Source of the DNA: Microbulbifer sp. HZ11
GTDB lineage: Bacteria; Pseudomonadota; Gammaproteobacteria; Pseudomonadales; Cellvibrionaceae
Direction: 5' to 3'
DNA: 64,000 nt
Assembly: GCF_000708675.1 (NCBI RefSeq)
Contig: NZ_JELR01000002.1
Span: forward strand, 62,001 to 126,000
The notes under the pieces were generated by a model. That model searched no databases and had not been told where the DNA came from. It saw only the letters and a program-made list of their open reading frames with translations. How positions within the stretch are numbered: the first letter of the stretch is position 1; every line of letters begins with the position of its first letter. Position numbers and translations under genes: made by a program. This document shows positions 1-12,380 of this stretch, piece after piece.

Positions 1-112
1 CGCCACTGGCCGTTTCCTGAGCGGAAGACAGTGTGCTCCAGCCCGTAAACACACTTACAAGCAGCAGGAACAACAAGGGAAATAGAGTGCGGTGCACGTA
101 CGTATTCGACAA
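1..112 (-). CDS. N-terminus of an exported protein, cut by the window edge
   Basis: Only the first 37 codons lie in the window. Read from a TTG at 112, the peptide begins with a short polar stretch containing His and Arg, then a leucine/valine-rich hydrophobic core (LFPLLFLLLVSVF), then a small-residue stretch ending LSSAQE. This is a typical Sec signal peptide with a likely signal peptidase I site after SSA. The TTG start is chosen because AGGTGGAG sits at good spacing before it. A GTG at 124 is an in-frame alternative but has poorer spacing. The function cannot be told from the part that is visible. It is transcribed in the same direction as the catalase gene, about 190 bp away. Confidence 0.55.
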   Translation of the reverse strand, partial: MSNTYVHRTLFPLLFLLLVSVFTGWSTLSSAQETASG

Positions 113-260
113 AAGAGACTCCACCTGACAGCCAGAACCGGTCGACCGGTCATATTGTTATACGCGCCGATCATTCAAATAGATTGTCGGCCCGGCTGCA
201 AGGGGGGATTCGATAAGGTGAGAACGGGTGCGATAAGCGGATGCTGAGGGGAGCCGGGTA

Positions 261-277
261 GCCGGGCTCAGCCCGGC
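261..277. terminator. Hairpin downstream of the catalase gene
   Basis: Perfect 7-bp GC-rich stem with a 3-nt loop (GCCGGGC / GCCCGGC), 27 bp past the catalase stop. There is no T-run on the minus strand after the stem, so it may be a weak terminator or an mRNA-stabilising hairpin. Confidence 0.35.
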
Positions 278-303
278 GGAAAAACAGAGGGCCCGCACCT
301 TGA

Positions 304-1749
304 TCACTGCCCTTTCACGCCCTTCTCAATACGGTCACCGATGTCCCTGTCCACGTTGCGCCAGTACTCGAAAGCGCGCTTCAGGACTTCTTCGGAGACG
401 CCAGCGGAGAGGTGCCCCACGACATTGGACACCAGGCGTTCCCTGCCCCCATCGTCCATGACCTCACGCACCAGCGTACCTGCCTGCACAAAATCGTCAT
501 CCTCTTTGTGGGGGATATAGGCAGCGTGCATAAATTCACCACTGGCTTCCCATTTCTCGGTGTAGCTATGGTTTGCACTGGGCCCTCCTTTGCTATTGGG
601 GGCATATACTGGATCGGTAACATTGTCGACCCGCAACGCACCATCCTTGCTGTAGCTGTGTACCGGGCATTTTGGCCGGTTTACCGGGATCTGTTTGTAG
701 TTGACCCCCATACGCGCGCGGTGGGCGTCCGCATATGAGAACACCCGTGCCTGCAGCATCTTGTCTGGACTGAAACCGATACCCGGTACCACGTTGTTGG
801 GCTCAAACGCCGCCTGTTCGATCTCGGTGTGGAAATCCGTCGGATTGCGATCCAGCACCAGTTTGCCAACTTCGTGCAGCGGATAGTCTCCGTGCGGCCA
901 TACTTTGGTCAGATCAAAAGGGTTGAAGCGATAGTTCGCGGCTTCCTCATAGGGCATGATCTGCACGTGTAGTGTCCAGCTGGGGTGATCTCCGCTGGCG
1001 ATAGCCTCAAACAGGTCGCGACGGTGTGCATCAGAATCCTGCCCGGCAATACGATCCGCCTCTTCCTGAGTCAGGCACTCCACACCCTGGTCGCACTTGA
1101 AGTGATATTTCACCCAGAAGCGTTCTCCTTTGGCATTCACCCACATATAGGTATGGCTGGAATAGCCATTCATATGTCGATAAGACTTGGGAATACCCCG
1201 GTCACCCATCAACCAGGTCACCTGATGGGCTGATTCCGGCGATAGGGTCCAGAAGTCCCACTGCATATCATGGTCGCGCAAGCCGTTGTCGGCGCGGCGT
1301 TTCTGAGATCGGATAAAGTGTTGAAACTTCATCGGGTCGCGGATAAAGAACACCGGCGTGTTATTTCCCACCAGATCGTAGTTACCCTGAGAGGTATAAA
1401 ATTTAAGTGCAAAACCCCGTGGGTCGCGCCAGGTGTCCGGGCTGCCCTTCTCTCCAGCCACGGTAGAAAACCGGATCAGTGTGTCGGTTTTGGTATTGGG
1501 TTGAAATACCGCAGCCTTGGTATATGCACTCACGTCCCGGGTAACCGTAAAGTGCCCGAAAGCACCGGAACCTTTCGCGTGGGGCTGGCGCTCTGGAATA
1601 TGCTCCCGATTGAAATTGGCCATCTGCTCGATCAGATAGTGATCCTGCAGAATGATGGGGCCCTGGGCGCCCACTGTCAGAGAGTATTCGTCACTGGCTA
1701 CCGGAATACCGGCGTCATTGGTCGTGCGCTTCGAGTCGTCTTTTTTCAC
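304..1749 (-). CDS. katA: Monofunctional haem catalase (small-subunit clade)
   Basis: Catalase, converting hydrogen peroxide to water and oxygen; 481 aa, the size of small-subunit (clade 3) bacterial and animal-like enzymes. Distal haem-pocket residues are visible: His57 in [14 protein letters not shown] and the Asn of [10 protein letters not shown] (about residue 130). The proximal haem-ligand Tyr339 lies in [14 protein letters not shown]. There is no signal peptide, so it is predicted cytoplasmic. The start is GTG at 1749, supported by GAGGAG six bases upstream. It diverges from selD across 186 bp. A perfect palindrome TATCGCGATA lies just upstream of the ribosome-binding site. The gene symbol is a family-level assignment; katA, katB and similar names cannot be separated from sequence alone. 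Confidence 0.95.
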   Translation of the reverse strand: MKKDDSKRTTNDAGIPVASDEYSLTVGAQGPIILQDHYLIEQMANFNREHIPERQPHAKGSGAFGHFTVTRDVSAYTKAAVFQPNTKTDTLIRFSTVAGEKGSPDTWRDPRGFALKFYTSQGNYDLVGNNTPVFFIRDPMKFQHFIRSQKRRADNGLRDHDMQWDFWTLSPESAHQVTWLMGDRGIPKSYRHMNGYSSHTYMWVNAKGERFWVKYHFKCDQGVECLTQEEADRIAGQDSDAHRRDLFEAIASGDHPSWTLHVQIMPYEEAANYRFNPFDLTKVWPHGDYPLHEVGKLVLDRNPTDFHTEIEQAAFEPNNVVPGIGFSPDKMLQARVFSYADAHRARMGVNYKQIPVNRPKCPVHSYSKDGALRVDNVTDPVYAPNSKGGPSANHSYTEKWEASGEFMHAAYIPHKEDDDFVQAGTLVREVMDDGGRERLVSNVVGHLSAGVSEEVLKRAFEYWRNVDRDIGDRIEKGVKGQ

Positions 1750-1765
1750 GTTCTGCTCCTCAGAT

Positions 1766-1775
1766 TATCGCGATA
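1766..1775. promoter_or_regulatory. Palindrome TATCGCGATA upstream of catalase
   Basis: Perfect 10-bp palindrome 17 bp upstream of the catalase start codon, in the catalase/selD divergent gap. The position would suit a repressor site, but I do not recognise it as an OxyR or Fur motif. Confidence 0.2.
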
Positions 1776-1935
1776 TTGGATCCGGATACCGCGCACCGGA
1801 ATCATTAGGAAACAGAGGAAACCATAGTGCACTCATGCCCACATTGAATGAACCCAGACACACCCACTGCTAAAATGAACGCCAATTGACACCAACTGCT
1901 CCAACTTACAGGGTGCGAAGCAAAATGAGACCAGT

Positions 1936-2988
1936 ATGCCAGCTTCCAATATCGACAAAGCCATTCGTCTGACACAGTACAGTCATGGCGCAGGCTGCGG
2001 CTGTAAGATCGCTCCCGCGGTGCTGGACAGGATTCTGGCAAACAGTGGAAGCAGCGCGGATCCCCTCCTCTGGGTAGGTAATGATTCCCGCGACGATGCG
2101 GCCGTATACGCCCTTGATGAATCCCGTGGCGTGGTATCCACCACCGACTTTTTTATGCCCATCGTAGACGACCCCTACGACTTTGGCCGCATTGCCGCCA
2201 CCAATGCCATCAGTGACATCTACGCCATGGGGGCAGCCCCTATGATGGCTATCGCCATACTCGGTTGGCCAGTCAGCCTTTTGCCGCCGGAAGTGGCACG
2301 AGAAGTCATTCGCGGCGCGCGAGCCGTATGCGCAGACGCTGGTATTCCACTTGCCGGAGGTCACTCCATTGATGCACCGGAGCCTATTTTCGGACTCGCG
2401 GTAACCGGAATCGTCGACAAACAGCAATTGAAACGAAATAACACCGCAACCGCTGGTTGCGCGCTGTACCTCACCAAACCACTGGGCATCGGCATTTTCA
2501 CCACAGCGGAAAAGCAGGGAAAGCTGCGAGAACAAGATATCGGCAGCGCATTGCAGCAAATGTGCACCCTTAACCGTGCTGGCAGCGTGTTTGCAAAACT
2601 CCCGCAGGTTAGAGCCATGACCGACGTCACCGGCTTTGGTTTACTCGGCCACCTGGTGGAAATGGCGGATGGCAGCAGGCTCTGCGCGCGTATCAATTAC
2701 GATGCCGTGCCGCGACTTGATGGAGTGGAATACTACGTGGATCAGGGGTGTATCCCCGGTGGTACCGAGCGCAATTTCGACAGTTACGGCAAGCGGGTAC
2801 GACTTGCCAGTGAGTTACAAAAACCTCTACTGGCCGACCCGCAGACCAGTGGTGGCCTGTTGCTTGCCGTAGAACCTGAAGGCAACGCGGAATTTCTCTC
2901 CACGGCGGCTCAGAATGGACTGCAATTATTGCCGATCGGAACGCTGGAAAATTCGTACACCGGCGGCCCGGCTGTAATTGTGGAATGA
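1936..2988 (+). CDS. selD: Selenide, water dikinase
   Basis: Makes selenophosphate from selenide and ATP, the selenium donor for tRNA 2-selenouridine and for selenocysteine. At 350 aa it has normal SelD length. The N-terminal catalytic motif is HGAGCGCK with Cys21 and Lys24, so this is the cysteine form and not the selenocysteine form. Further AIRS/PurM-like signatures are visible, including [21 protein letters not shown] and [12 protein letters not shown], with PQTSGGLL in the C-terminal domain. It lies 11 bp before selU, which strongly suggests an operon. No selA, selB or tRNA-Sec is visible in this window, so here the selenophosphate is at least destined for tRNA modification. Confidence 0.97.
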   Translation: MPASNIDKAIRLTQYSHGAGCGCKIAPAVLDRILANSGSSADPLLWVGNDSRDDAAVYALDESRGVVSTTDFFMPIVDDPYDFGRIAATNAISDIYAMGAAPMMAIAILGWPVSLLPPEVAREVIRGARAVCADAGIPLAGGHSIDAPEPIFGLAVTGIVDKQQLKRNNTATAGCALYLTKPLGIGIFTTAEKQGKLREQDIGSALQQMCTLNRAGSVFAKLPQVRAMTDVTGFGLLGHLVEMADGSRLCARINYDAVPRLDGVEYYVDQGCIPGGTERNFDSYGKRVRLASELQKPLLADPQTSGGLLLAVEPEGNAEFLSTAAQNGLQLLPIGTLENSYTGGPAVIVE

Positions 2989-2999
2989 GGCAATAAGCG

Positions 3000-4106
3000 G
3001 TGCGAGAAAATCATCGGTCCGATACCGCAGACTACCGGTCAGTCTTTCTAGACGACCGGCCACTGATTGATACCCGTGCACCCACGGAATTCATCAAAGG
3101 GTCCTTTCCCACCGCTATCAATCTACCATTGATGAGCGACAACGAGCGCGAAGCGGTGGGCACCTGTTACAAACAGCGGGGCCAACAGGCAGCCATTGCT
3201 CTTGGGCACGAATTGGTGTCCGGCAAGACCAAGGAAGCACGAGTATCCGCCTGGGTACAATACGCCCGAGACAACCCAGACGGCTACTTATTCTGCTTTC
3301 GCGGTGGCCTGCGCTCCCAAATCAGCCAGCATTGGCTGCACGAAGCCGGTATTGATTACCCGCGGATTACCGGTGGCTACAAAGCCATGCGAAACTTCCT
3401 GATTGATGAACTGGAAATTGCCGCACACGATTGCCGGTTTACCATCCTGAGCGGCATGACTGGCACTGGAAAAACAGAAATCATCGCGCAACTATCGAAT
3501 GCCATAGATCTTGAAGGGCATGCCAATCACCGCGGCTCCAGTTTCGGCAAAAAGGCCACGCCCCAACCGACGCAGATCAACTTTGAGAATGGACTGGCCA
3601 TTGACCTGTTAAAGCGCCGCGCCCGTAAACAGAATCACTTTGTCTTGGAAGACGAGAGTCGCCTGATCGGGAAATGCTCCATCCCTTTTTCCCTTCACCG
3701 AAAAATGCAGCAAAGCCCCATCGTATGGCTTGAAGACGATTTCGAACAACGGGTTGATCGTATCCTTGACGACTATGTCATTAAACTCTGTGACGCATTT
3801 ATTCGAGCGCACGGTCGTGAACGTGGCGCAGAGATTTACGCGGCATCGCTCCGTCAAAACCTGTTCAGGATTGCTAAACGCCTCGGCGGAAAACGTTTTC
3901 AGGAAGTCGATGCCATTATGCAGGAGGCGCTGCGGCAACAACTCGATTGCGGCGACACCAGCAGACACCGGTGTTGGATCACCCTCTTGCTACGGGACTA
4001 CTACGACCCAATGTATCAGCACCAGATAGCAAGCAAAGCCGAGCGCACCCTGTATCGGGGTCGTCGCCATGAGGTAATTGAATACCTTCAGGCGGGAAGT
4101 GATTAG
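3000..4106 (+). CDS. selU: tRNA 2-selenouridine synthase
   Basis: Replaces sulfur by selenium in 2-thiouridine at the wobble position of Lys, Glu and Gln tRNAs (also called MnmH or YbbB). At 368 aa it has the usual two-part layout. The N-terminal rhodanese domain carries Cys99 in YLFCFRGGLRSQ. The C-terminal P-loop domain carries the Walker A motif GMTGTGKT at residues 152-159. The start is GTG at 3000, 11 bp after the selD stop, and the two genes are almost certainly co-transcribed. A strong hairpin terminator follows. Confidence 0.96.
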   Translation: MRENHRSDTADYRSVFLDDRPLIDTRAPTEFIKGSFPTAINLPLMSDNEREAVGTCYKQRGQQAAIALGHELVSGKTKEARVSAWVQYARDNPDGYLFCFRGGLRSQISQHWLHEAGIDYPRITGGYKAMRNFLIDELEIAAHDCRFTILSGMTGTGKTEIIAQLSNAIDLEGHANHRGSSFGKKATPQPTQINFENGLAIDLLKRRARKQNHFVLEDESRLIGKCSIPFSLHRKMQQSPIVWLEDDFEQRVDRILDDYVIKLCDAFIRAHGRERGAEIYAASLRQNLFRIAKRLGGKRFQEVDAIMQEALRQQLDCGDTSRHRCWITLLLRDYYDPMYQHQIASKAERTLYRGRRHEVIEYLQAGSD

Positions 4107-4114
4107 AGCGCACA

Positions 4115-4147
4115 TAAAAAAACGGGCCTCGATGAGGCCCGTTTTTC
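4115..4147. terminator. Bidirectional terminator between selU and sucD
   Basis: Stem CGGGCCTC/GAGGCCCG with a 3-nt loop, flanked by an A-run on the left and a T-run on the right. It can therefore act as a Rho-independent terminator for both convergent transcripts. Confidence 0.9.
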
Positions 4148-4169
4148 GAAAGAACACAAATGGCAAAAC

Positions 4170-5042
4170 TTACCAGCCGGTTACTTCCTTCAGTGCATCG
4201 CCAATTTGCGCCAGGGAGCGTACGGTTTTAACACCGGCATCTTCCAGAGCAGCAAATTTCTCGTCCGCGGTACCTTTACCACCGGAGATGATCGCACCGG
4301 CGTGGCCCATGCGCTTTCCGGGAGGAGCGGTTACACCCGCGATGTAGGAAACGACCGGCTTGGTGACGTTTTCCTTGATGTAAGCAGCCGCTTCTTCTTC
4401 AGCGGAACCGCCGATCTCACCGATCATAACGATCGCTTCGGTCTGTGGATCGTTCTGGAACAGTTCCAGAATGTCGATGAAGTTGGAGCCCGGGATGGGG
4501 TCGCCGCCAATGCCCACACAGGTGGACTGGCCGAAGCCGTGGTCAGTAGTCTGCTTTACGGCTTCGTAAGTCAGAGTACCGGAGCGGGAAACGATGCCCA
4601 CTTTACCCGGCTTGTGGATGTGACCCGGCATAATACCGATTTTGCACTCACCGGGAGTGATCACGCCCGGGCAGTTCGGGCCGATCAGGCGTACGCCCAG
4701 CTCGTCACACTTAACCTTGGCGTCCAGCATGTCCATAGTAGGGATGCCTTCGGTGATGCACACGATCAGCTTGATGCCGCCGTTGGCTGCTTCCAGGATG
4801 GAATCCTTACAGAAAGGCGCCGGCACGTAGATGACCGAGGCTTCTGCCCCGGTAGCTTCTACAGCTTCTTTCACAGTATCGAATACTGGCAGGCCCAGGT
4901 GAGTCTGGCCGCCTTTGCCCGGGGTTACACCGCCGACCATTTTTGTACCGTACTCGATCGCCTGCTCGGAGTGGAAAGTACCCTGAGAGCCGGTGAAGCC
5001 CTGACAGATTACTTTAGTGTCTTTGTTAATCAAAACGCTCAT
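4170..5042 (-). CDS. sucD: Succinyl-CoA ligase, alpha subunit
   Basis: Alpha subunit of succinyl-CoA synthetase (succinyl-CoA to succinate with substrate-level phosphorylation), acting with SucC; 290 aa, the normal length. It has the N-terminal CoA-binding Rossmann fold ([20 protein letters not shown]) and the active-site histidine region [17 protein letters not shown] near residue 245. The ATG at 5042 is chosen because it begins the conserved [11 protein letters not shown]-terminus and has GAGGA at good spacing. An upstream in-frame start at 5147 would add 35 unconserved residues. It is the last gene of the minus-strand suc operon. Confidence 0.97.
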   Translation of the reverse strand: MSVLINKDTKVICQGFTGSQGTFHSEQAIEYGTKMVGGVTPGKGGQTHLGLPVFDTVKEAVEATGAEASVIYVPAPFCKDSILEAANGGIKLIVCITEGIPTMDMLDAKVKCDELGVRLIGPNCPGVITPGECKIGIMPGHIHKPGKVGIVSRSGTLTYEAVKQTTDHGFGQSTCVGIGGDPIPGSNFIDILELFQNDPQTEAIVMIGEIGGSAEEEAAAYIKENVTKPVVSYIAGVTAPPGKRMGHAGAIISGGKGTADEKFAALEDAGVKTVRSLAQIGDALKEVTGW

Positions 5043-5105
5043 TGATGAGTCCTCAAATTCTTGCTCGCTACGGAGTGATATCCATCCCTGGAGCCGCATT
5101 CCGGC

Positions 5106-5123
5106 CCGGCCATCCATGGCCGG
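5106..5123. repeat. Intercistronic hairpin between sucC and sucD
   Basis: Perfect inverted repeat CCGGCCAT-CC-ATGGCCGG in the 122-bp sucC-sucD spacer, with a second hairpin (GGAAAC/GTTTCC) just beside it. There is no T-run, so an mRNA-processing or stabilising role is more likely than termination. Confidence 0.4.
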
Positions 5124-5164
5124 TCGCTGACAAAGCTGCGGAAACACTCAGTTTCCGGACTATG

Positions 5165-6325
5165 TCAGCCCGCAGCTTTAACCACTTGCTCTGCAGCATC
5201 GGTCAGGCTGGTTGCAGCGATGATGTTAAGGCCGCTGTCGCTCAGAACCTTGGCACCCAGGTCTGCGTTGTTACCTTCGAGGCGAACAACTACCGGAATC
5301 TTAACGCCCACTTCTTTCACAGCGCCGATTACGCCTTCTGCGATCATGTCGCAACGCACGATACCGCCGAAGATGTTGATCAGAACGGCTTTTACGTTCT
5401 CGTCAGACAGGATGATTTTAAACGCTTCAACAACGCGCTCTTTGGTCGCACCGCCACCAACGTCCAGGAAGTTGGCCGGCTTGCCGCCGTGCAGGTTGAC
5501 GATGTCCATGGTACCCATTGCCAGGCCAGCACCGTTTACCATGCAGCCGATGTTGCCATCCAGCGCTACGTAGTTCAGGTCCCACTTGGCTGCGTGTGCT
5601 TCGCGCTCGTCTTCCTGAGACGGGTCGTGCATTTCACGCAGGTCCGGGTGACGGTACAGCGCGTTACTGTCGATCACGATCTTGGCGTCCAGACAGTGCA
5701 GGTTCTTCTCTGGAGTGATGACCAGCGGGTTGATTTCCAGCAGCGCCAGATCTTTTTCTTCAAACATTTTCGCCAGACCCAGGAAGATCTTGGTGAATTG
5801 CTTGATCTGGTCGCCTTCGAGGCCCAGCTTGAACGCCAGTTCACGGCCCTGATAAGGCTGAGCACCTACCAGCGGATCAACGGTGGCTTTCAGGATTTTT
5901 TCCGGAGTCTCTTCCGCGACTTTTTCGATCTCGACACCACCTTCGGTGGAGGCCATGAAAACGATACGACGGGTAGAGCGGTCTACCACCGCACCCAGGT
6001 ACAGTTCCTGTTCGATGTCGGTGCAGCTTTCCACAAGGATGCGGGAAACCGGCTGGCCGTTTTCGTCTGTCTGATACGTTACCAGGTTGTTACCCAGCCA
6101 CTTCTTCGCAAATTCTTCAATTTCCGCTTTGGAATCTACCAGCTTTACGCCGCCCGCTTTACCGCGGCCACCAGCGTGTACCTGGGCTTTAACAACCCAC
6201 TTGTCGCCGCCGATTTCGTCTGCTGCCGCTGCTGCCGCTGCCGGGGTTTCCGCTGCAATGCCTTTGGAAACCGGCAATCCGTATGCTGCAAACAGTTGTT
6301 TGCCCTGATACTCATGCAAGTTCAT
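5165..6325 (-). CDS. sucC: Succinyl-CoA ligase, beta subunit
   Basis: Beta subunit of succinyl-CoA synthetase, which carries the nucleotide-binding ATP-grasp domain; 386 aa, very close to the E. coli protein. It begins with the conserved [12 protein letters not shown]. It has the glycine-rich nucleotide loop [11 protein letters not shown] near residue 55 and the C-terminal CoA-ligase motif [15 protein letters not shown]. The ATG at 6325 is preferred over an in-frame start four codons upstream because it matches the family N-terminus exactly. It lies between lpdA and sucD in the suc operon. Confidence 0.97.
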   Translation of the reverse strand: MNLHEYQGKQLFAAYGLPVSKGIAAETPAAAAAAADEIGGDKWVVKAQVHAGGRGKAGGVKLVDSKAEIEEFAKKWLGNNLVTYQTDENGQPVSRILVESCTDIEQELYLGAVVDRSTRRIVFMASTEGGVEIEKVAEETPEKILKATVDPLVGAQPYQGRELAFKLGLEGDQIKQFTKIFLGLAKMFEEKDLALLEINPLVITPEKNLHCLDAKIVIDSNALYRHPDLREMHDPSQEDEREAHAAKWDLNYVALDGNIGCMVNGAGLAMGTMDIVNLHGGKPANFLDVGGGATKERVVEAFKIILSDENVKAVLINIFGGIVRCDMIAEGVIGAVKEVGVKIPVVVRLEGNNADLGAKVLSDSGLNIIAATSLTDAAEQVVKAAG

Positions 6326-6436
6326 AGTCAATACCAATTCACATTTGAAATGTGTTTACCAATTGCAGATTGCTCTGCACCTTTAGACAGGATTCTGACT
6401 CTGCTTCATTACAAAAATCAGCACCCTGAAATGAAT

Positions 6437-6464
6437 CCGGGGCGGAAACTGCTTTCCGCCCCGG
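6437..6464. terminator. Hairpin between lpdA and sucC
   Basis: Perfect 12-bp stem CCGGGGCGGAAA with a CTGC loop and its complement, starting 14 bp past the lpdA stop. The downstream minus-strand sequence is only mildly T-rich. This could be partial termination or a stabilising hairpin that sets the expression of lpdA relative to sucCD. Confidence 0.5.
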
Positions 6465-6477
6465 TATAACGGGTCGC

Positions 6478-7944
<1,467 letters not shown>

Positions 7945-7972
7945 TCAACGTATGCGAGTATTTACCCGCATA

Positions 7973-7989
7973 ACCGGGGAGCTCCCGGT
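7973..7989. repeat. Small hairpin between sucB and lpdA
   Basis: Stem ACCGGG/CCCGGT around GAGCT in the 171-bp sucB-lpdA spacer. There is no T-run. Nothing else is recognisable in this spacer. Confidence 0.3.
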
Positions 7990-8091
7990 ATTCCCTGAGA
8001 CGGTCTTGATGCCGTTGATGCCAGCGCGAATGGCTGACTCATTGTTTAGGGCAGCAGCAACGACTGCCACCCCATCTCCAAAATACTCTGC

Positions 8092-9294
8092 TTACACTTC
8101 CAGCAGGATGCGCGCAGGATCTTCGATCATTTCCTTGATCGCAACCAGGAAGCCAACCGCTTCCTTGCCGTCGATCAGGCGGTGATCGTAAGACAGCGCC
8201 AGGTACATCATCGGCAGGATTTCTACCTTGCCGTCGACCGCCATCGGGCGCTCCTGGATTTTGTGCATACCCAGGATCGCTGTCTGCGGTGGATTCAGGA
8301 TCGGGGTGGACAGCAGGGAGCCGAACACACCACCGTTAGTGATGGTGAAGGTACCACCAGTCATCTCTTCGATGGACAGTTTGCCATCGCGGGCACGAAC
8401 GCCCAGATCACGGATATTGTTTTCCATATCCGCCAGCCCCATGTTTTCCGCGTTACGCAGAATCGGGACCACCAGACCTTTCGGGGAGGAAACCGCAACA
8501 CCGATATCCTGGTAGCCGTGGTAAACAATATCGTCACCATCGATGGACGCGTTCACCGCTGAGTAGCGCTTCAGTGCTTCTACGGCCGCTTTTACGAAGA
8601 AGCCCATAAAGCCCAGGCGAGTACCGTTGTGGGTTTTCTCGAACAGGTCTTTGTAGTTCTTGCGCAGATCCATGATCGGCTTCATGTTCACTTCGTTGAA
8701 GGTAGTGAGCATGGCGGTGGACTGGGACGCGTCGAGCAGACGCTCGGCGATGCGCTTGCGCATACGGGTCATGGGTACACGCTTCTCAACGCGCTCACCC
8801 GCAGCAACTTCAACCTGGGCGGCAGCCGCCGGTGCGCTCGCCGCAGGGGCGGAGCCGGCTTTCATCACGTCTTCTTTCAGAACGCGACCACCTTTACCAG
8901 TGCCTTCAACACCGGCCAGGTCTACGCCTTTTTCCGCCGCCATTTTCTTGGCAGACGGCATGGCAATTTTTTCGCCGCTGGCAGCCGGGGCTTCCGCGGC
9001 CGGTGCTTCGGCTGGAGCCGGTGCGGCTTCAGAGGAATCACCAGCGCTGCCGCCGGCACCTTCCTCAAATTTGGCGATAACTTCATTGGACAGAACGGTA
9101 TCGCCCTCGCCCTTGATAATTTCGCTAATGGCGCCGTCAGCCGGTGCAACTACTTCCAGCACAACTTTGTCAGTTTCGATATCCACGATCAGTTCATCGC
9201 GGGACACAGCTTCACCCGGTTGTTTGTGCCAGGTAGCAACGGTGCCGTCCTGTACAGATTCCGGGAATGTTGGCGCTTTAATCTCGATGGTCAT
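8092..9294 (-). CDS. sucB: 2-oxoglutarate dehydrogenase E2, dihydrolipoyl succinyltransferase
   Basis: Core subunit of the 2-oxoglutarate dehydrogenase complex; transfers the succinyl group from lipoamide to CoA. It is 400 aa in three parts. The lipoyl domain (1-80) carries the lipoylated Lys43 in [11 protein letters not shown]. An Ala/Pro/Glu-rich flexible linker follows. The peripheral-subunit-binding domain is at about 109-147 ([15 protein letters not shown]). The catalytic domain carries the motif [16 protein letters not shown] with His371 and Asp375. The single lipoyl domain and the [15 protein letters not shown]-terminus mark it as SucB rather than AceF. It lies 70 bp after sucA in the same operon. 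Confidence 0.97.
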   Translation of the reverse strand: MTIEIKAPTFPESVQDGTVATWHKQPGEAVSRDELIVDIETDKVVLEVVAPADGAISEIIKGEGDTVLSNEVIAKFEEGAGGSAGDSSEAAPAPAEAPAAEAPAASGEKIAMPSAKKMAAEKGVDLAGVEGTGKGGRVLKEDVMKAGSAPAASAPAAAAQVEVAAGERVEKRVPMTRMRKRIAERLLDASQSTAMLTTFNEVNMKPIMDLRKNYKDLFEKTHNGTRLGFMGFFVKAAVEALKRYSAVNASIDGDDIVYHGYQDIGVAVSSPKGLVVPILRNAENMGLADMENNIRDLGVRARDGKLSIEEMTGGTFTITNGGVFGSLLSTPILNPPQTAILGMHKIQERPMAVDGKVEILPMMYLALSYDHRLIDGKEAVGFLVAIKEMIEDPARILLEV

Positions 9295-9364
9295 TGTTCC
9301 TGTTTCCTGAGATTGTCTTGGGCGCCAGATTGACCAACGCCCTGCTCTTCGTTGTACTGCTGCC

Positions 9365-12190
9365 TTATTCGACAGTCAGCGCCTCGTTGATGAACTTATT
9401 CTGTTCTTCCAGATGGGTGGACATATAGCCCGCCGCCGGTGCAGCGGAGGCTGCGCGGCCGACATATTCCAGTTCCAGCTTGGGATGTGCTTCTTTCAGC
9501 AAGCGACGCAGGTGGTGCTGGCTGGAGTACCAGGCGCCCTGATTCATGGGCTCCTCCTGACACCAGGCGACACTCTTGATGTTCTTGAATGCGGAAACCG
9601 CAGACAGGAACTCATCGTCCGGGAAGGGGTACAGCTGCTCAAGTCGAACCAGAGCAACATCCTCCTGCTCGCGCTCCATGCGCGCTTCCAGCAGATGGTA
9701 GTAGACCTTACCGGAGCAGATCACCAAGCGCTTCACCTTGGCGGGATCCACAGCGTCATCCTGGATAACATTGTGGAACTTGCCATTGGCCAGCTCGTCC
9801 AGGCTGGAAGTGGCCAGCTTGTGCCGCAGAATCCACTTGGGACTCATGATGACCAGCGGACGACGCATCGGGCGAATGGCCTGACGGCGCAGCAGGTGGA
9901 AGATCTGAGCCGGGGTAGTGGCGTTACACACCTGGATATTGTGCTCGGCACACAGCTGCATAAAGCGCTCGAGACGGGCGGAGGAGTGCTCCGGTCCCTG
10001 GCCCTCATAACCGTGCGGCAACAGCATCACCAGGCCGCACATACGACCCCACTTGTGTTCACCGGAAGTGATGAACTGGTCAATCACCACCTGGGCACCA
10101 TTGGCGAAGTCACCGAACTGCGCTTCCCAGACCACCAGGGATTTAGGCGTGGTGGTGGCATAGCCGTATTCGAACGCCAGCACCGCTTCTTCGGACAGCA
10201 GTGAGTCGTACATATCGAAGCGCGGCTGACCTTCGTACATGTGCTGCAAAGGCACATAACTCTGACCATCTTTCTGGCTGTGGATAACCGCGTGGCGGTG
10301 GGAGAAGGTTCCGCGCCCCACGTCCTCACCGGTGAAGCGGACCATATAGCCCTCTTCCAACAACGTGCCGTAAGCCAGGGTTTCTGCCATACCCCAGTTC
10401 AGCGGCAGGCCACCACCGGCCATCTTGCGGCGGTCATCGTAAATTTTGGCAACCTGGCGCTGCATGACAATGCCATCGGGCACGGTGGTCATGCGGGTGG
10501 CCACGTCTTTCAGCTTCTTCATCGGGAAGCTGGTGTCGCCCTCGGCGGTCCACTCGTGATTTAGATACGGGCGCCAGTCCACAAACATGGAAGAGTCCGG
10601 CTCTTTCACCAGGCCGGTGGCCACATCTTCACCGCGGTCCAGTTTGTCCCGGTAATCGTTGGCCAGTTTGTCCGCCGCCGCCTTGTCCAGTACACCCTCG
10701 GCAATCAGCTTTTCCGCGTACAGGGTACGGGTGGTCTTGTGCTTGCGGATGGTCTGGTACATCAGTGGCTGAGTGCCAGACGGGTCGTCGGTCTCGTTGT
10801 GGCCGCGACGGCGGTAGCACACCAGGTCGATGACGATGTCTTTCTTGAATTCGTAGCGGTAATCCACCGCCAGCAGACCGGCCAGCACTACCGCTTCCGG
10901 ATCGTCGCCATTAACGTGCAGTACCGGGGCGTCGATCATCTTCGCCACGTCGGTACAATACTCGGTAGAGCGGGCGTCTTCGCGCTTGCTGGTGGTGAAG
11001 CCCACCTGGTTGTTCAATACCAGGTGAATGGTACCGCCGGTGTAGTATCCGCGGGTCTGGGACATCTGCAGGGTTTCCTGCACAACACCCTGACCAGCAA
11101 AGGCCGCATCACCGTGAATATTGATCGGCATCACCTTCTCGCCGGTACTGTCGCCACGACGGTCCTGACGGGCACGTACGGAGCCTTCGACCACCGGCGC
11201 ACAGATTTCCAGGTGCGAGGGGTTGAATGCCAGTGCCAGATGCACTTCGCCACCGGGGGTCATCACATTGGAAGAGAAACCCTGGTGGTATTTAACATCA
11301 CCGGAAGTATCCAGGGTCTTCTTGCCCTCGAACTCTTCAAACAGGTCTGCCGGGTTCTTACCCAGAATATTGACCAGTGTGTTCAGACGACCGCGGTGGG
11401 CCATGCCGATGACAATTTCCTTGACCGCATAGGTACCTGAGCGACGGATCAGCGCATCCATCAGCGGAATCAGGCTCTCGCCACCTTCCACGCCGAAACG
11501 TTTGGTACCGGGGTATTTGGAGTCCAGGTGGCGCTCGAGACCTTCTGCCGCTGACAGGCGCTGCAGAATTTCGACGCGAATATCATTGCCGAAGGTCGGC
11601 TTGGACTGGCTGCGCTCAAGGCGCTGCTGGAACCACTGCTGCTCGTCGAGATTCGACAGGTGCATGATCTCGGCACCGAGATTACGGCAGTAGGTGTTTT
11701 CCAGGCCCTCAACGATTTCGCGCAACGTGGCTTCGCCGTTGCCGAAGAACAGATCTCCGGTCTGGAAGGTGGTATCGAAGTCACCTTCGGTGAGGCCGTG
11801 ATAATTCAGTTGCAGATCCGGCACCTGCTCGCGGGCCATGATGCCCAGCGGGTCAAGGGTGGCCTTTTTGTGGCCGCGGTGACGGTAGGAATTGATCAGT
11901 TGCAGAACTTTAATCTGCTTGCGCTCGTGTTCAATATTGACCGAGCCGGCGCCGGGAGCGGCGAGTGGGCGGGTACGGTTTTTCGCCAGCAGCTCAAAAT
12001 GCTGACGAATCGCGGCATGTGAGACATCACCGCCATTTACCCGCGGCAGACTGTCAAAGTAGCTGCGCCATTCTTCCGGTACACCACTGGGGTCGTGCAG
12101 ATAGGTCTCGTACAGATCTTCCACGTATCCGGCGTTGCCACCAGAGATATGCGAAGTCCGCCAGAGCGCCTCCATAGAGCTTTCGTGCAT
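9365..12190 (-). CDS. sucA: 2-oxoglutarate dehydrogenase E1
   Basis: Thiamine-diphosphate-dependent decarboxylase of the 2-oxoglutarate dehydrogenase complex; 941 aa, as expected. It has the N-terminal E1 segment ([22 protein letters not shown]) and the [16 protein letters not shown] region. The thiamine-diphosphate fold is marked by [11 protein letters not shown] followed by [10 protein letters not shown]. The C-terminal transketolase-like half has [20 protein letters not shown]. The start ATG at 12190 has AGGTAGG upstream. It is the first gene of sucAB-lpdA-sucCD and is separated from sdhB by a hairpin terminator, so it may have its own promoter or depend on read-through. Confidence 0.97.
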   Translation of the reverse strand: MHESSMEALWRTSHISGGNAGYVEDLYETYLHDPSGVPEEWRSYFDSLPRVNGGDVSHAAIRQHFELLAKNRTRPLAAPGAGSVNIEHERKQIKVLQLINSYRHRGHKKATLDPLGIMAREQVPDLQLNYHGLTEGDFDTTFQTGDLFFGNGEATLREIVEGLENTYCRNLGAEIMHLSNLDEQQWFQQRLERSQSKPTFGNDIRVEILQRLSAAEGLERHLDSKYPGTKRFGVEGGESLIPLMDALIRRSGTYAVKEIVIGMAHRGRLNTLVNILGKNPADLFEEFEGKKTLDTSGDVKYHQGFSSNVMTPGGEVHLALAFNPSHLEICAPVVEGSVRARQDRRGDSTGEKVMPINIHGDAAFAGQGVVQETLQMSQTRGYYTGGTIHLVLNNQVGFTTSKREDARSTEYCTDVAKMIDAPVLHVNGDDPEAVVLAGLLAVDYRYEFKKDIVIDLVCYRRRGHNETDDPSGTQPLMYQTIRKHKTTRTLYAEKLIAEGVLDKAAADKLANDYRDKLDRGEDVATGLVKEPDSSMFVDWRPYLNHEWTAEGDTSFPMKKLKDVATRMTTVPDGIVMQRQVAKIYDDRRKMAGGGLPLNWGMAETLAYGTLLEEGYMVRFTGEDVGRGTFSHRHAVIHSQKDGQSYVPLQHMYEGQPRFDMYDSLLSEEAVLAFEYGYATTTPKSLVVWEAQFGDFANGAQVVIDQFITSGEHKWGRMCGLVMLLPHGYEGQGPEHSSARLERFMQLCAEHNIQVCNATTPAQIFHLLRRQAIRPMRRPLVIMSPKWILRHKLATSSLDELANGKFHNVIQDDAVDPAKVKRLVICSGKVYYHLLEARMEREQEDVALVRLEQLYPFPDDEFLSAVSAFKNIKSVAWCQEEPMNQGAWYSSQHHLRRLLKEAHPKLELEYVGRAASAAPAAGYMSTHLEEQNKFINEALTVE

Positions 12191-12259
12191 TAATGCCTAC
12201 CTCAATTGACGGCGCGCACCCTTGAATTTTGCGCCGCTCTTTCCTGTCTTTTCACTCAC

Positions 12260-12296
12260 AAAAGGGGAGGTGCTGAAAAGACACCTCCCCTTTTTC
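12260..12296. terminator. Terminator or attenuator between sdhB and sucA
   Basis: 13-bp perfect stem AAAAGGGGAGGTG with its complement and a 9-nt loop. T-runs follow in both orientations (TTTTT on plus, TTTT on minus). On the minus strand it lies after sdhB and before sucA, so it divides the sdh and suc transcripts or attenuates read-through. Confidence 0.75.
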
Positions 12297-12380
12297 GTAT
12301 AGACCTGACACCTGCGCTGCTGTCGGCCTAATTGTGATTATTTTTGGTGGGAAACCCGCGTTCCCCAAGAGGGAAATTCC

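Noticed and set aside
5042-6469. 475-codon plus-strand frame opposite sucC
   Set aside because: Antisense shadow of sucC; no recognisable motif or ribosome-binding site.
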